This document shows, in pieces, positions 1 to 10,481 of a DNA stretch of 64,000 nt. Made by a program: the position numbers and the translations under genes. This DNA comes from Polynucleobacter paludilacus (GTDB taxonomy: Bacteria; Pseudomonadota; Gammaproteobacteria; Burkholderiales; Burkholderiaceae), in contig NZ_CP061298.1 in the NCBI RefSeq assembly GCF_018687595.1, forward strand, positions 930,001 through 994,000, read 5' to 3'. Under the pieces are notes generated by a model. That model made no database searches and was not told the DNA's origin. It saw only the letters and a list, made by a program, of their open reading frames with translations. Positions within the stretch are counted from its first letter, which is position 1. Every line of letters begins with the position of its first letter.

Positions 1-141
<141 letters not shown>

Positions 142-990
142 TTAGTGGAATACCGACCATACTGGTGTTAGATTATTCGGCAATAGTGGTAGTGCACCCA
201 GATCCATATGGCTCTCACCTGGGTCATGGAAATCTGAACCTCGTGAAGACATAAAACCATACTTCTGGGCAATCTTGCCGTAAGTTTGATACTGGTCCGG
301 AGTATGACTTCCAGTAATCACTTCGATCCCGACACCACCAAAATCTTTGAAGCGCTCATAGAGCTGATCCATTTGTAAGGCCGTGAAATCATAGCGTCCT
401 GGGTGCGCAATCACTGCCACACCACCCGCTTGCTTAATCCATGACACAGTATCTTCCAGGCTAGCCCATTGATGAGGCACAAAACCTGGCTTACCGTCTA
501 CGAGATAATTCTGAAAAACAGTCTCTGTATTGCGGCAGATGCCCTGCTCCACTAAAAATCGCGCAAAGTGAGTACGTGAAATCAAATCGTGGTTGCCCGC
601 AAACTGCAAAGCGCCTTCATATGCACCGGCAATACCAACTTGGGATAAGGCATCTGCAATTTGCTGAGCACGTTTGCCGCGACCATCACGGGTTTGGCGT
701 AAGCCCTCTACCAAAGCAGGATTTTTTGGATCGATACCAAGGCCAACAATATGAATGGTGTGCCCCATCCACGTAACCGAAATCTCAACCCCGCCAACAT
801 AGTCCATACCAATCGCCTGAGCCGCAGCGCGAGCCCGCTCTTGACCGCCTAACTCATCATGATCGGTTAGGGACCAGAGGCGCACACCATTAGCATAAGC
901 GCGTTGAGCCAAATCTTCCGGAGTCAAAGTGCCATCAGAGATGACAGAGTGACAATGCAGATCAGCGTTAAGGTCAGATATGTGGGACAT
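142..990 (-). CDS. PHP-domain phosphoesterase (RnmA/YciV-like 5'-3' exonuclease / nucleoside bisphosphate phosphatase)
   Basis: 282 aa. The N-terminus has the PHP metal-binding motif DLHCHSVISDG (H12, H14, D19), followed by LTDHDELGG (H44, D45), a central EIS glutamate, IAHPGRY and a C-terminal GSDFHDPG motif. Together these give the trinuclear metal site of the polymerase-and-histidinol-phosphatase fold. Length and motif order match the YciV/TrpH family, whose studied members trim short RNA 5' ends or hydrolyse 3',5'-nucleotide bisphosphates. The gene sits between zapE and trpS on the same strand, 9 bp after zapE, as is common in Burkholderiales. The substrate in this organism is inferred from family, not visible. 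Confidence 0.85.
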   Translation of the reverse strand: MSHISDLNADLHCHSVISDGTLTPEDLAQRAYANGVRLWSLTDHDELGGQERARAAAQAIGMDYVGGVEISVTWMGHTIHIVGLGIDPKNPALVEGLRQTRDGRGKRAQQIADALSQVGIAGAYEGALQFAGNHDLISRTHFARFLVEQGICRNTETVFQNYLVDGKPGFVPHQWASLEDTVSWIKQAGGVAVIAHPGRYDFTALQMDQLYERFKDFGGVGIEVITGSHTPDQYQTYGKIAQKYGFMSSRGSDFHDPGESHMDLGALPLLPNNLTPVWSVFH

Positions 991-999
991 CAGTCTATT

Positions 1000-2103
1000 T
1001 TAGGTCAAGGCGCTCGAATGCACTCGTCGTGGCGCATCTAAATAGTCTCTGGACTGCATCTCAAGCAATCTAGAGACCGTTCTTGAGAATTCAGCGGTAA
1101 TTTGACCCTCTGTATAAAGCTCTGCTGCAGGTACATCTGCTGAAATAATGAGCTTGTTTTTATTGTCATATAGAACGTCAACCAGCCAAATAAAACGACG
1201 AGCTTCATTCGTTAAACGCGGTGGCATATAAGGCACGCCAGAGAGAATCACGGTATGAAACTGCTTGGCAAGCTCTAAATAATCGTTTTGAGAACGCGGC
1301 CCACAGCAGAGCGTTTGAAAATCAAACCACACCACACCATCACCCATATGCAGGGGGAGTAATTCACGAGATTCAATATAGAGAACCGGATTTGGATCTT
1401 CAGCTTGATTGCCGATCAAGGCATAAAACATGTTGAGAAGCTTCAGATCAGTTTGCGAATCAATGGGTGTCAAGTAGGCCTCAACTTGCTCCATTTGTAC
1501 CCGGCGATAATCGTTACCCGCATCGACATTCAAAATATCCAATTTATCTTCTAGCAGGCGAATGGCGGGTAGAAGACGATCACGGTGCAAGCCATCGGGA
1601 TAGAGCTGATCGGGTCGGTAATTGGACGTCATTACAAACTGCACGCGATCCTCAAATAACGCTTTTAGCAATCGATACAGAATCATGGCATCTGCAATAT
1701 CGTTGATATGGAACTCATCAAAACAGATCAAGCGATAGCGCTTAGAGATTCTTTTGGCTAACTCATCCAGTGGATCAGCCAGCCCAGATAACTCATGCAA
1801 TTCACGGTGAACTTCCCGCATGAATTCGTGAAAATGAATCCGAATCTTTTTTTCTAATGGGGATGCCGCATAAAAGCAGTCCATTAAAAAGGACTTGCCG
1901 CGACCAACACCACCCCATAAGTAAATCCCGCGGGGTAAAGCAGGTCTAAACAGTTTCTTTTTGAGTTGATTGCTGCGAACCTGCTTGTAGTCTACCCACT
2001 GATCCTCGCAGGCCTGCAATCGCTCAATTGCGCGAAGCTGCGCGGGATCGGTGTGATACCCGCGCGCTTTTAACTCTTGCTGGTAATACTCGATCGCTTT
2101 CAA
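1000..2103 (-). CDS. zapE: Cell division protein ZapE (AFG1-like ATPase)
   Basis: 367 aa. An AAA-like P-loop ATPase with Walker A GGVGRGKS at residues 64-71 and a Walker B/DEAD-like FDEFH at about 128-132. Family members modulate the FtsZ ring (ZapE) and are the bacterial relatives of mitochondrial AFG1/LACE1. The start is a TTG directly abutting the TAA of lpdA (TAATTG); no ATG occurs in frame before residue 75 and no good Shine-Dalgarno is seen, so translation is probably coupled to lpdA. zapE as last gene of the odhA-odhB-lpdA cluster is a recurrent betaproteobacterial arrangement. Confidence 0.9.
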   Translation of the reverse strand: MKAIEYYQQELKARGYHTDPAQLRAIERLQACEDQWVDYKQVRSNQLKKKLFRPALPRGIYLWGGVGRGKSFLMDCFYAASPLEKKIRIHFHEFMREVHRELHELSGLADPLDELAKRISKRYRLICFDEFHINDIADAMILYRLLKALFEDRVQFVMTSNYRPDQLYPDGLHRDRLLPAIRLLEDKLDILNVDAGNDYRRVQMEQVEAYLTPIDSQTDLKLLNMFYALIGNQAEDPNPVLYIESRELLPLHMGDGVVWFDFQTLCCGPRSQNDYLELAKQFHTVILSGVPYMPPRLTNEARRFIWLVDVLYDNKNKLIISADVPAAELYTEGQITAEFSRTVSRLLEMQSRDYLDAPRRVHSSALT

Positions 2104-3540
2104 TTACATATTTAAGGCGCGTTGATCTGCCGCAAGTGCCGCTTCACGAACCACCTCAGACAAGCTAGGGTGTGGATGGCATATCCGAGCAATATCTTCC
2201 GCTGCAGCCTTAAACTCCATGGCGACTGCTGCCTCAGCAATTAAATCCGATGCATTAGGACCAATGATATGCACGCCCAGAATTTCATCAGTTTTGGCAT
2301 CGGCCAACACTTTCACAAAACCATCAGAGCGCCCCATGCCTAAGGCACGACCATTGGCAGCAAAGGGGAACTGACCTGCTTTATAGGCACGGCCTTCGTC
2401 TTTGAGCTGCTGTTCGTTCTTGCCAACCCAAGCGATTTCAGGGTCGGTATAAATGACCCAAGGAATGCAGTTGTAATCAATATGGGGTTTTTGACCAGCA
2501 ATGATCTCGGCAACCAAAACACCCTCATCTTCCGCTTTATGCGCCAACATTGGGCCCCGCACAACGTCTCCAACCGCGTATACGCCTGAGGCTGATGTCG
2601 CACAGGTATGATCATCAATCGGAATAAAGCCGCGCTCATCAACCTTCAAGCCGATTTTGTCTAAGCCTAACTTATCAGTATTAGGTACGCGTCCAACAGA
2701 AACAATTAAACGATCACAATCCAGCTTTTGCGCTTTACCAGTGCTATCGACATACTGAATCGATACACCCTTCTTATCAGCCTTCACTTCGCCAATCTTC
2801 ACACCGGTCTGAATATTTAAACCTTGCTTCGCAAATAACTTCTGGGCCTCTTTGGCGATACCAGGATCGCATGCACCCAGAAAACTTGGCATGGCTTCAA
2901 GGATAGTGACCTCTGCACCTAAGCGGCGCCAAACTGAACCCAACTCAAGGCCAATCACACCAGCACCAATCACACCTAATTTCTTGGGAGCGACATCAAA
3001 CTTGAGAGCGCCTTCGTTATCACAGATTAGCTTGTTATCAACAACGATGCCTGGCAAATGACGGGCTTTTGAGCCTGTAGCAATGATGACATTCGTTGCG
3101 GAAACTGTGCCAGCATCCTTGCCATCAATTTGAATTTGATATCCGCTTGCATCTTTACCAACAAATGAAGCGTGCCCTTTTAACAAGGTGATCTTATTTT
3201 TTCTGAACAGGTACTGAATACCACCAGTCATTTTCGTCACGATCTCATCTTTACGAGAAATCATTTTCTTGGTATCCATACTGACAGAGCCAACCTGGAT
3301 GCCGTGATCCGCCGCATGATGCTCGATCTTCTCAAACTCTTCCGATGAAGCAAGCAATGCCTTGGAAGGAATACAGCCGACGTTCAAACAAGTACCGCCT
3401 AAACGAGGCTCGCCCTTGGGGTCGTCATAGGCGTTGGATTCAGCACAAGCAACATTAAAGCCCAACTGCGCCGCACGAATCGCCGCAATGTATCCACCAG
3501 GACCGCCACCAATGACAAGGACATCAAATGATTTACTCAT
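2104..3540 (-). CDS. lpdA: Dihydrolipoyl dehydrogenase (E3 of 2-oxoglutarate dehydrogenase)
   Basis: 478 aa FAD flavoprotein that reoxidises the dihydrolipoyl arm of E2 and passes electrons to NAD+. Visible: the FAD Rossmann motif VIGGGPGGYIAA (9-20), the redox disulfide GGTCLNVGCIPSK with C51 and C56, the NAD-binding IGAGVIGLELGS, and the C-terminal base HPHPSLSE with H457 and E462. Length is normal for the family. It lies 11 bp after odhB in the odhA-odhB-lpdA operon, which assigns it to the 2-oxoglutarate complex, although such E3 subunits can also serve other 2-oxoacid complexes. Confidence 0.96.
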   Translation of the reverse strand: MSKSFDVLVIGGGPGGYIAAIRAAQLGFNVACAESNAYDDPKGEPRLGGTCLNVGCIPSKALLASSEEFEKIEHHAADHGIQVGSVSMDTKKMISRKDEIVTKMTGGIQYLFRKNKITLLKGHASFVGKDASGYQIQIDGKDAGTVSATNVIIATGSKARHLPGIVVDNKLICDNEGALKFDVAPKKLGVIGAGVIGLELGSVWRRLGAEVTILEAMPSFLGACDPGIAKEAQKLFAKQGLNIQTGVKIGEVKADKKGVSIQYVDSTGKAQKLDCDRLIVSVGRVPNTDKLGLDKIGLKVDERGFIPIDDHTCATSASGVYAVGDVVRGPMLAHKAEDEGVLVAEIIAGQKPHIDYNCIPWVIYTDPEIAWVGKNEQQLKDEGRAYKAGQFPFAANGRALGMGRSDGFVKVLADAKTDEILGVHIIGPNASDLIAEAAVAMEFKAAAEDIARICHPHPSLSEVVREAALAADQRALNM

Positions 3541-3551
3541 AGAGTGCTCGC

Positions 3552-4757
3552 TTACAGATCAAGTAAAAGACGTGAAGGATCTTCTAAAGCTTCCTTCATG
3601 GCGACCAAGCCAAGTACTGCCTCGCGACCGTCAATAATGCGATGGTCATAAGAAAGCGCCAAGTAGTTAATTGGACGAATCACAATTTGGCCATCCTCAA
3701 CAACAGCACGATCTTTCGTGGCATGAATCCCCAAAATCGCGGATTGAGGAGGATTAATGATTGGCGTTGAAAGCATTGAACCAAACACACCCCCATTGGA
3801 GATCGAGAAAGTACCACCAGTAAGCTCTTCGATCGTCAATTTACCTTCGCGTGCCTTAGCACCAAACTCGGCGATCTTCTTCTCAATATCAGCCAGATTC
3901 ATTTGATCGACATCACGCAAAATCGGCACTACCAAACCTCTTGGCGAGCTCACTGCGATACCAATATCAAAGTAACCGTGATACACAATATCGTTGCCAT
4001 CTACTGAAGCGTTCAATAAGGGGAACTTCTTCAAAGCATGTGTAGCGGCCTTCACAAAAAAGGACATGAAGCCCAATTTCACACCATGGGTCTTTTCAAA
4101 GATGTCCTTGTATTTATTGCGCATGGCAATCACTGGCGCCATATTGACTTCATTGAAAGTCGTCAAAATCGCGTTGTTTGCTTGGGACTCGAGTAAGCGC
4201 TCTGCAATACGGGCGCGCAAACGGGTCATGGGAACACGCTCTTCAGGACGATCACCCAAAGGAATCGAAACTGTTGGCAAAGGGGCTACGCTAGATTTAG
4301 CGCCACCAGATACAGCATTAAGAACATCACCCTTAGTAATGCGGCCATCACGACCAGAGCCTGCCACTTGGGCTGCGCTCACGTTGTTTTCAGCCATTAA
4401 CTTGGCTGCAGAAGGTGCTGCCACAGGAGCAGTAGATGCAGGGGCGCTTGATGCGGCAGGCTTCGCAGCTGGCGCAGCCGCTTTTGCTGCCGCAGCTGGA
4501 GCTGCACTTGCAACTGCAGTGCTATCAATCTTGCCGATCAATTGCTCGGCAACGACTGTGCCGCCATCGCCAACCAAAACTTCCGTCAGCACTCCAGCAG
4601 ACGGAGCGGGAACTTCCAGAACGACCTTATCAGTTTCAATTTCGATCAAGATTTCGTCTTGTGCAACCGCTTCGCCGACTTTCTTTTTCCACTGCAATAA
4701 GGTTGCTTCAGCAACGGACTCAGAGAGTTGGGGGACTTTCACTTCAAATATGGCCAT
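3552..4757 (-). CDS. odhB: 2-oxoglutarate dehydrogenase E2, dihydrolipoyllysine succinyltransferase
   Basis: 401 aa. An N-terminal lipoyl domain carries the lipoylation motif [11 protein letters not shown] with K44, followed by an Ala/Pro-rich flexible linker (about 80-113), an E3-binding domain (about 114-150) and the catalytic acyltransferase core ending in [13 protein letters not shown] with H372 and D376. It transfers the succinyl group to CoA in the TCA cycle. Located 40 bp after odhA and 11 bp before lpdA, it belongs to the same transcription unit. A long antisense ORF opposite the Ala-rich linker is only a codon-composition artefact. Confidence 0.97.
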   Translation of the reverse strand: MAIFEVKVPQLSESVAEATLLQWKKKVGEAVAQDEILIEIETDKVVLEVPAPSAGVLTEVLVGDGGTVVAEQLIGKIDSTAVASAAPAAAAKAAAPAAKPAASSAPASTAPVAAPSAAKLMAENNVSAAQVAGSGRDGRITKGDVLNAVSGGAKSSVAPLPTVSIPLGDRPEERVPMTRLRARIAERLLESQANNAILTTFNEVNMAPVIAMRNKYKDIFEKTHGVKLGFMSFFVKAATHALKKFPLLNASVDGNDIVYHGYFDIGIAVSSPRGLVVPILRDVDQMNLADIEKKIAEFGAKAREGKLTIEELTGGTFSISNGGVFGSMLSTPIINPPQSAILGIHATKDRAVVEDGQIVIRPINYLALSYDHRIIDGREAVLGLVAMKEALEDPSRLLLDL

Positions 4758-4797
4758 GATGATTCCTAAAAAATATGGGTTGAGATTGTGTGGACGA

Positions 4798-7653
4798 TTA
4801 CTTCGTGATCACATAACCTTTAAGTTTGGCAAATGCAGCGTTGATTAATGACTTCTGTTGTTCTTGATGGAGATGTGCATAACCCACCGCAGGCGAAGCA
4901 GAGGCAGGACGTCCGGCATAAGCCAACTTCATACCCTCAGTCATATTCTCCAAAATATTGTGCTGAACAAAGAACCAGGCACCTTGGTTTTGAGGTTCAT
5001 CTTGACACCACACCACTTCGGCAAGATTGGGATACTTCTTCAATTCTGCAGTCAGTGCTTTATGTGGGAATGGATAAAGTTGCTCCAAACGAATAATCGC
5101 CACATCACCAATCTTCTTCTCGGTGCGCTCTTTTGCCAAGTCATAGTAGACCTTGCCAGAACACATTAAAAGACGAGTGACCTTCTGGGAATCAATGCCC
5201 TCATCACGTTCAGAAAGAATCGTGTGGAACTTCCCTTTAGTAAATTCAATGAGTGGAGAAGAGGCTTCTTTATTCCGCAAGAGCGACTTAGGCGTCATCA
5301 GAATCAGAGGCTTGCGGAACTGACGAATCATTTGACGACGCAAAACATGGAAAATCTGCGCTGCAGTCGTAGGCTGAATCACCTGCATATTGGTATCGGC
5401 ACACAATTGCATAAAACGTTCGAGACGTGCAGATGAGTGCTCTGGGCCTTGACCTTCATAACCATGGGGCAACATCATGACCAAACCATTGGCACGACCC
5501 CACTTCACCTCACCAGAAGCGATAAATTGATCGATCACTACTTGAGCACCATTGGCAAAGTCGCCGAACTGCGCTTCCCAGATGGTTAGCGTATTGGGTT
5601 CTGCAGAAGCAAAGCCGTATTCAAAACCTAGTACAGCCTCTTCAGACAGAATCGAGTCAATCACGATAAAGGGAGCTTGATCCTTAGTGACATGCTGCAG
5701 AGGAACATAAGTTCCGGTGTCCCACTTCTCGCGGTTTTGGTTATGCAAAACGGCATGACGATGCGTAAAGGTACCGCGACCACTATCCTCACCCGATAAC
5801 CGAACTGGGTAGCCACTAGCCACTAATGAGGCAAAGGCCATGTGTTCGCCCATACCCCAATCGACATTCACCTCACCTCGACCCATGGCAGCACGGTCAT
5901 TCAGGACCTTCTCCACCAAGGGATGCACTTTGAAATCATTTGGCATGGCAGAAATCTTCTCCGCCAAACGCTTCCACTCAGCCAGCGGAATGGCAGTATC
6001 AGCTTCGTCAGTCCATTTCTTATTTAAAAATGGTGACCAGTCCACTGCATATTTACCAACAAAATTACTCAAGACTGGATCCGAGGTTTGCTTACCCTCA
6101 TCCATCGCAGCACGATACTCTTTAACCATGAGGTCGCCGGTACCTGACGTAAGAACACCCTGAGCTTCTAATTTGTCTGCGTACAACTTGCGGGTGCCAG
6201 GATGGGCGCTAATAATTTTGTACATCAAAGGCTGAGTCATCGCCGGCGAATCTTGCTCGTTATGACCAAGTTTGCGGAAGCAAACAATGTCAATTGCTAC
6301 ATCTTTATGGAACTGAGTGCGGAAGTCTAAAGCCAACTTGGTCGCTAGTACTACTGCTTCAGGATCATCGCCATTGACGTGCAATACCGGGGCATCGATC
6401 ACTTTCATGATGTCGGTGCAATAGAGGCTTGAGCGCAAATCACGCGGATCAGAAGTGGTAAAGCCAATTTGGTTATTAATCACAATATGCACTGTGCCGC
6501 CAGTGGAATAACCACGCACTTCAGACATTGCGAGAGTCTCTTGCACCACGCCCTGACCTGCTACCGCAGCGTCGCCATGAACTAATACAGGCAACACTTG
6601 CTTGCCTAGCATGTCACCACGACGCTCCATCCGTGCCCGTGCAGAACCCTCAACCACAGGATTAACGATTTCTAAATGGGAAGGGTTGAATGCCAAAGAC
6701 AGGTGGACGGGACCACTTGGTGTGGAGATGTCGCTTGAGAAACCTTGGTGGTACTTCACATCGCCAGCAGGTAGATTTTCTGGGCCAGTGTGCTCAAACT
6801 CAGCAAACAAATCTTTTGGCATCTTGCCCAGCACGTTCACCAAGACATTCAAGCGGCCACGATGCGCCATACCAATCACAATCTCTTGCACGCCCTCTGC
6901 ACCAGACTGACGAATCAATTGATCCATGCAAGGGATGAAGCTGTCTCCACCTTCTAGTGAAAAGCGTTTCTGCCCCACATATTTAGCCGAGAGATAACGC
7001 TCGAGGCCTTCAGCAGCAGTTAAGCGGTCTAAGATTTGACGCTTCTCATCCACATTAAATTGGGGGGCCGAACGAATGGATTCCAGCTGCTCTTGCCACC
7101 ACTTCTTGATCTTTTGATCAGCGATGAACATGAACTCGACACCGATGGTGCCGCAGTAGGTTTCACGCAAAGCCTGCAATAAATTACGCAAAGTCATTTC
7201 GGACTTGCCGAAGAAAGTATTGCTGGTATTGAAGACGATATCCATATCGCCATCGGTAAAGCCATAAAACGCTGGGTCCAATTCAGGAATATCTGGACGC
7301 TCAGAGCGTTTTAAAGGATCGAGGTCTGCCCAACGATTGCCCACATTGCGATAGGCGGCAATGAGCTGTTGAACGGCGACACGCTTGCGACCCATCTCGG
7401 AGTCTGCTGAATCGGAAACGGTTCTAATCGGGCCTTGCTTGGCGCGCTCAGCAAAGGAAGCCACGATGGGAGCATGAGCAATATCCTTCATGGATGAGCC
7501 ATCTACCGCTGGCACTTGCTTCACGCTGTCGAAATAATTTCGCCAATGATCCTCAACTGAACCGGGATCTAGCAAATAGGATTCATAAAGTTCTTCTACA
7601 TAGGGGGCATTTCCCCCGAAGAGATACGAGTTATCTCTTTGGTCCTGCATCAT
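4798..7653 (-). CDS. odhA: 2-oxoglutarate dehydrogenase E1 (thiamine diphosphate-dependent decarboxylase)
   Basis: About 951 aa. Decarboxylates 2-oxoglutarate and succinylates the lipoyl arm of OdhB. The N-terminus has the conserved [20 protein letters not shown] segment that anchors E1 to the complex. The middle contains the [15 protein letters not shown] block (here [15 protein letters not shown]), [10 protein letters not shown] and [13 protein letters not shown], all typical of E1o; the C-terminal transketolase domain has [20 protein letters not shown] start nine bases upstream (7662) is possible, but AAGG lies 8 nt before the ATG at 7651-7653, so that ATG is preferred. First gene of the odhA-odhB-lpdA-zapE unit. 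Confidence 0.96.
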   Translation of the reverse strand: MMQDQRDNSYLFGGNAPYVEELYESYLLDPGSVEDHWRNYFDSVKQVPAVDGSSMKDIAHAPIVASFAERAKQGPIRTVSDSADSEMGRKRVAVQQLIAAYRNVGNRWADLDPLKRSERPDIPELDPAFYGFTDGDMDIVFNTSNTFFGKSEMTLRNLLQALRETYCGTIGVEFMFIADQKIKKWWQEQLESIRSAPQFNVDEKRQILDRLTAAEGLERYLSAKYVGQKRFSLEGGDSFIPCMDQLIRQSGAEGVQEIVIGMAHRGRLNVLVNVLGKMPKDLFAEFEHTGPENLPAGDVKYHQGFSSDISTPSGPVHLSLAFNPSHLEIVNPVVEGSARARMERRGDMLGKQVLPVLVHGDAAVAGQGVVQETLAMSEVRGYSTGGTVHIVINNQIGFTTSDPRDLRSSLYCTDIMKVIDAPVLHVNGDDPEAVVLATKLALDFRTQFHKDVAIDIVCFRKLGHNEQDSPAMTQPLMYKIISAHPGTRKLYADKLEAQGVLTSGTGDLMVKEYRAAMDEGKQTSDPVLSNFVGKYAVDWSPFLNKKWTDEADTAIPLAEWKRLAEKISAMPNDFKVHPLVEKVLNDRAAMGRGEVNVDWGMGEHMAFASLVASGYPVRLSGEDSGRGTFTHRHAVLHNQNREKWDTGTYVPLQHVTKDQAPFIVIDSILSEEAVLGFEYGFASAEPNTLTIWEAQFGDFANGAQVVIDQFIASGEVKWGRANGLVMMLPHGYEGQGPEHSSARLERFMQLCADTNMQVIQPTTAAQIFHVLRRQMIRQFRKPLILMTPKSLLRNKEASSPLIEFTKGKFHTILSERDEGIDSQKVTRLLMCSGKVYYDLAKERTEKKIGDVAIIRLEQLYPFPHKALTAELKKYPNLAEVVWCQDEPQNQGAWFFVQHNILENMTEGMKLAYAGRPASASPAVGYAHLHQEQQKSLINAAFAKLKGYVITK

Positions 7654-7691
7654 GATGCTCACCTTTCATCGGGTTTCCCGAATAAAAACTG

Positions 7692-7703
7692 TGGTTATAA
7701 CCA
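7692..7703. promoter_or_regulatory. 12-bp perfect palindrome upstream of odhA
   Basis: TGGTTATAACCA is a perfect palindrome 39 bp upstream of the odhA start, in the untranslated or promoter region. Its TGGT...ACCA ends resemble operators of FadR/PdhR-type GntR regulators, though those usually have a different spacer. Regulator and role are inference only. Confidence 0.3.
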
Positions 7704-7922
7704 TCCGCTTTCTGGCTTCACCAGTCCACGAATTGATCTATGCAAATACGTTCACTACTGCGTTAATTTAACACGGATGACCCGCAGATTACTAAGGCTT
7801 TTCCCTATTTCTGGCTCATGAATCAGAACTTTCCTACTCAGTATTCAGGAATGGATGACAGATTCAAATGAAATTGATTTTTATTCTTTAAATCTCCAAT
7901 TCACACCTTAAATGAAGGAAAT

Positions 7923-8639
7923 ATGAAAGAAATTACGCCAGGAATGGAATACCTCAGCACCCGTCAGAGCGCAAAAGTCCTCCAAGTATCACTAGGAACG
8001 GTCCAAAAAATGGTGGAATTAGGCGAATTAATTGCCTGGAAGACGCGCGGAGGTCATCGTCGCATTCTGGCCAGCTCCTTAGAACAGCAATTACAACGAC
8101 GAAAACGGGCAATGCGACAAAAATCCACTCAAAAGTGCATTGCTATGGGGATTTTTAGGCGAACCGAGAACAGCTTGGAGCTTTTAGAGGCACTCCAGAC
8201 CTGGCAACTCAAAGTTGAAATGGAGATTGCGATCGACAGCTTAGAGGGACTGATGAAATCCGTCTCGCTAGCACCCGATCTCATCTTCCTAGATGCGCTG
8301 ATACCGCCGGTTGAACAAGTTCACTTAATTCACTATTTAAGTAAAAGCAAAGATACCCAACATACCCCGATTTTGGTCGATGAGGGATTTATCAAACTTC
8401 ACCCTGGGGTTGTGAGCTTGGCAGAAGAAAATACCGGTGTTAGGGCAGCATTGCACCCTAAAGATACTCAAGATATCCAAAAAGAACTGGAGAGAGGGCT
8501 GATTGAGCAAAATCCCTTAATCATCCCCTATCCAGCGACAAATGGGGATCTGGATAGTACTTTCACTAATAAATCGAGACTAGAAAGCCTAGAAACGGCA
8601 TTTATTGAAGCCTTAGCGAGAAAATGTCTTAGTTCTTAA
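7923..8639 (+). CDS. HTH (excisionase/MerR-like) protein with C-terminal receiver-like domain
   Basis: 238 aa. Residues 10-57 form an excisionase/MerR-type winged HTH (YLSTRQSAKVLQVSLGTVQK, then the wing TRGGHRRI). Residues about 72-190 resemble a CheY-like receiver: hydrophobic strand PDLIFLDAL puts D124 at the phospho-acceptor position and HPKD puts K180 near the conserved lysine. The order DNA-binding then receiver is the reverse of ordinary response regulators. No histidine kinase is nearby. It is transcribed away from odhA, with a 269-bp gap holding both promoters, and is followed by a strong hairpin terminator. It could regulate odhA, but that is only suggested by position. Start ATG follows AAGGAAAT. 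Confidence 0.75.
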   Translation: MKEITPGMEYLSTRQSAKVLQVSLGTVQKMVELGELIAWKTRGGHRRILASSLEQQLQRRKRAMRQKSTQKCIAMGIFRRTENSLELLEALQTWQLKVEMEIAIDSLEGLMKSVSLAPDLIFLDALIPPVEQVHLIHYLSKSKDTQHTPILVDEGFIKLHPGVVSLAEENTGVRAALHPKDTQDIQKELERGLIEQNPLIIPYPATNGDLDSTFTNKSRLESLETAFIEALARKCLSS

Positions 8640-8655
8640 TTGGCTTTAATAAGCA

Positions 8656-8687
8656 AAAAGCCATCACCCCCAAGGTTGATGGCTTTT
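8656..8687. terminator. Bidirectional rho-independent terminator
   Basis: Perfect 11-bp stem AAAAGCCATCA / TGATGGCTTTT around a 10-nt loop. The A-run before and T-run after the GC core let it act for the HTH-receiver gene on + and for the convergent H-NS gene on -. Confidence 0.85.
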
Positions 8688-8730
8688 AAAATATTGCTCT
8701 AGAAATAAATAGTGCAATAAATTCAGTGAC

Positions 8731-9018
8731 TTAGATCAAAAAGCTAGAGCGATCTCTACCTTCGATCCACTTGGGGGCTTTGCCTCTGCCTGTCCAGGTT
8801 TCACCGTTAGCAGGGTTACGATACTTTGGGGCCACCTTGCCACCACTGCGGGCACCAGAACCTGCTTTACGACTGAATAGATCCGCTGCGCTTAACTGAT
8901 ATTGATCAATAATCGCTTTTGCCTTGGCAATGCCATCTGCTTTTTCATGGGCAATCGCCTCTTTAATCTGTTTATCTAATTGCTCGCGTTGAGCTAATAA
9001 CTCTTTGTATGATGACAT
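8731..9018 (-). CDS. H-NS family nucleoid-associated protein
   Basis: 95 aa. An N-terminal coiled-coil oligomerisation region (SSYKELLAQREQLDKQI, about 2-45) and a C-terminal AT-hook-like DNA-binding motif NGETWTGRGKAPKWI, the signature of the short betaproteobacterial H-NS/BpH3 type. It silences AT-rich, often acquired, DNA. The upstream region 9019-9192 is extremely AT-rich, as expected for an autoregulated hns gene. It may be relevant to silencing of the AT-rich island at 36-54 kb. Confidence 0.92.
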   Translation of the reverse strand: MSSYKELLAQREQLDKQIKEAIAHEKADGIAKAKAIIDQYQLSAADLFSRKAGSGARSGGKVAPKYRNPANGETWTGRGKAPKWIEGRDRSSFLI

Positions 9019-9192
9019 ATTTTTGGCTTTATAAATAATGAATGAAAACCATATTATAAGCTAATTATATGGATAATCAATTATTGACTATTTAATGATT
9101 AAAACTGTATAAATTATGTGGTTTTATATTAGTAATATTTATTATTAATATTATAGATATTAATAAGTCAATCTAGGCCTTTAATCTCAAAC

Positions 9193-9615
9193 CTACTTAG
9201 CCCTAAGCATAAAACTACCACTGCTTTTTGCTGTGATTTCTCCAGCAGCATTGATCACAACTGCCTCGCAATACTGAATGGATTTTCCAGATTTGAGCAC
9301 GGTACCCTCAATCATTAACTTACCTCGGCTGGGACGCAAGAAGCTGGTGGTCATATCCACTGTGGTGGCGCCAAGAGGATGATTAAAGGTACTCCTGGCG
9401 GCGGCAGACATAGCGAAATCCAAAATAGCCATGATCACCCCACCCTGCGCGACCTGAAAACTGTTGAGATGCTCAGGCTTGAGATCTAAGCTAATCAGCG
9501 CCTTACCCTCTTTCGCATATTCTGGGACCACTCCTAAGTGGGCTAGAAATGGTATCTCTAAGCCAAAGTAATCAACGGAAGGTATGGAGACTGGTGAGGA
9601 ATGTGTGGAGTTCAT
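9193..9615 (-). CDS. PaaI-family hotdog acyl-CoA thioesterase
   Basis: 140 aa single hotdog-fold domain. The segment FQVAQGGVIMAILDFAMSAAAR carries the G-G-hydrophobic helix with D/N region typical of PaaI/YbgC-like thioesterases, and LGATTVDMTTSFLRPSRG is the following strand pair. Such enzymes hydrolyse acyl-CoA thioesters (phenylacetyl-CoA or related); the substrate cannot be told from sequence. Standalone gene between H-NS and tRNA-Pro. The 174-bp upstream-of-H-NS gap to its downstream side is AT-rich and has no other gene. Confidence 0.82.
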   Translation of the reverse strand: MNSTHSSPVSIPSVDYFGLEIPFLAHLGVVPEYAKEGKALISLDLKPEHLNSFQVAQGGVIMAILDFAMSAAARSTFNHPLGATTVDMTTSFLRPSRGKLMIEGTVLKSGKSIQYCEAVVINAAGEITAKSSGSFMLRAK

Positions 9616-9644
9616 GTCTATTGGTAAGGATCGGTCTTAAATGA

Positions 9645-9720
9645 TGGTCGGGGCGAGAGATTTGAACCTCCGACCACTTGCACCCCATGCAAGTACGCTA
9701 CCAGGCTGCGCTACGCCCCG
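9645..9720 (-). tRNA. tRNA-Pro(GGG)
   Basis: Minus strand folds as a cloverleaf: acceptor CGGGGCG/CGCCCCG, anticodon stem CTTGC/GCAAG enclosing loop ATGGGGT with anticodon GGG, T-arm GGTTCAAAT, and an encoded CCA end. Located just downstream of the merR-like gene of the pheST-ihfA operon, a conserved neighbour order in Burkholderiales. Confidence 0.96.
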
Positions 9721-9765
9721 ACGAAAGACAAAATTGTATCAGCTCGGAAATGTCTTAAATGAAGC

Positions 9766-10125
9766 TTATTTAGCCAGAATCTGCAAAACGACCTGCAACT
9801 CTTCGCGAAGTTGTAGCTCACCGCGCGCTTCCTCAAGACGATTCCGGGCGCCACTAATCGTAAAACCTTCTTCGTACAAAAGTGCCCGAATTCTGCGAAT
9901 CAAAACGACTTCATGGTGCTGGTAATAGCGCCGATTACCGCGGCGCTTCTGTGGGCTTAATTGAGTGAACTCTTGCTCCCAGTAGCGCAATACATGCGAG
10001 CGAACGCCACAAAGGTCTGCAACTTCACCAATGGTGAAATATCGCTTAGCAGGAATCGGGGGCAGCTGTGCGCTGGTTAGCGTTGCGCCGCTGGCGCTGG
10101 CATCAAACTCTGTTTTCTCGAGCAT
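9766..10125 (-). CDS. MerR-family transcriptional regulator downstream of ihfA
   Basis: 119 aa. MerR-type winged HTH at residues about 28-95: [24 protein letters not shown], then the wing [24 protein letters not shown] short C-terminal helix follows; there is no metal-binding Cys set, so it is the MlrA-like class without a known effector. Its first 23 bases overlap the end of ihfA, indicating translational coupling in the pheS-pheT-ihfA-merR operon. The target is unknown. Confidence 0.87.
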   Translation of the reverse strand: MLEKTEFDASASGATLTSAQLPPIPAKRYFTIGEVADLCGVRSHVLRYWEQEFTQLSPQKRRGNRRYYQHHEVVLIRRIRALLYEEGFTISGARNRLEEARGELQLREELQVVLQILAK

Positions 10126-10426
10126 GTGACTCCACTACATCCTTGAGCTTTTGACTAGCGTGGAAGGTAACTACGCGGCGAGCCGCAATCGGAATCATTT
10201 GACCGGTCTTTGGGTTGCGCCCTGGACGTGCAGACTTATTGCGAAGTTGAAAGTTACCAAAACCAGAAATTTTGACCTCCACACCCGTTTCGAGTGACTG
10301 ACCAATGCGATCAAAAAAAGCATCAATCATATCTTTCGCTTCGCGCTTATTGAGACCTACCTGATCAAACAAGGCTTCAGAGAGCTCATTCTTCGTAACG
10401 GTGTCATTGCTATTTACGCTGTTCAT
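10103..10426 (-). CDS. ihfA: Integration host factor subunit alpha
   Basis: About 107 aa from the ATG at 10424-10426 ([24 protein letters not shown]). A longer in-frame reading to 10501 overlaps pheT and lacks family similarity. The protein shows the HU/IHF fold with the DNA-minor-groove arm [25 protein letters not shown] and its P (intercalating proline), then [13 protein letters not shown]. With IhfB it bends DNA for transcription, recombination and phage/island integration. Placed after pheT and overlapping merR, as in E. coli and Burkholderiales. Confidence 0.93.
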   Translation of the reverse strand: MNSVNSNDTVTKNELSEALFDQVGLNKREAKDMIDAFFDRIGQSLETGVEVKISGFGNFQLRNKSARPGRNPKTGQMIPIAARRVVTFHASQKLKDVVESHARENRV

Positions 10427-10481
10427 TGCAAGAATCTTTCGCAATACTTTTATTAAATTTTCAGAATTAGTAATACTATAC

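Noticed and set aside
3994..4848. 284-codon open frame on + opposite odhB
   Set aside because: It is antisense to the E2 catalytic and linker parts; its Ala-rich centre mirrors the Ala-rich linker. No ribosome-binding site or family match.
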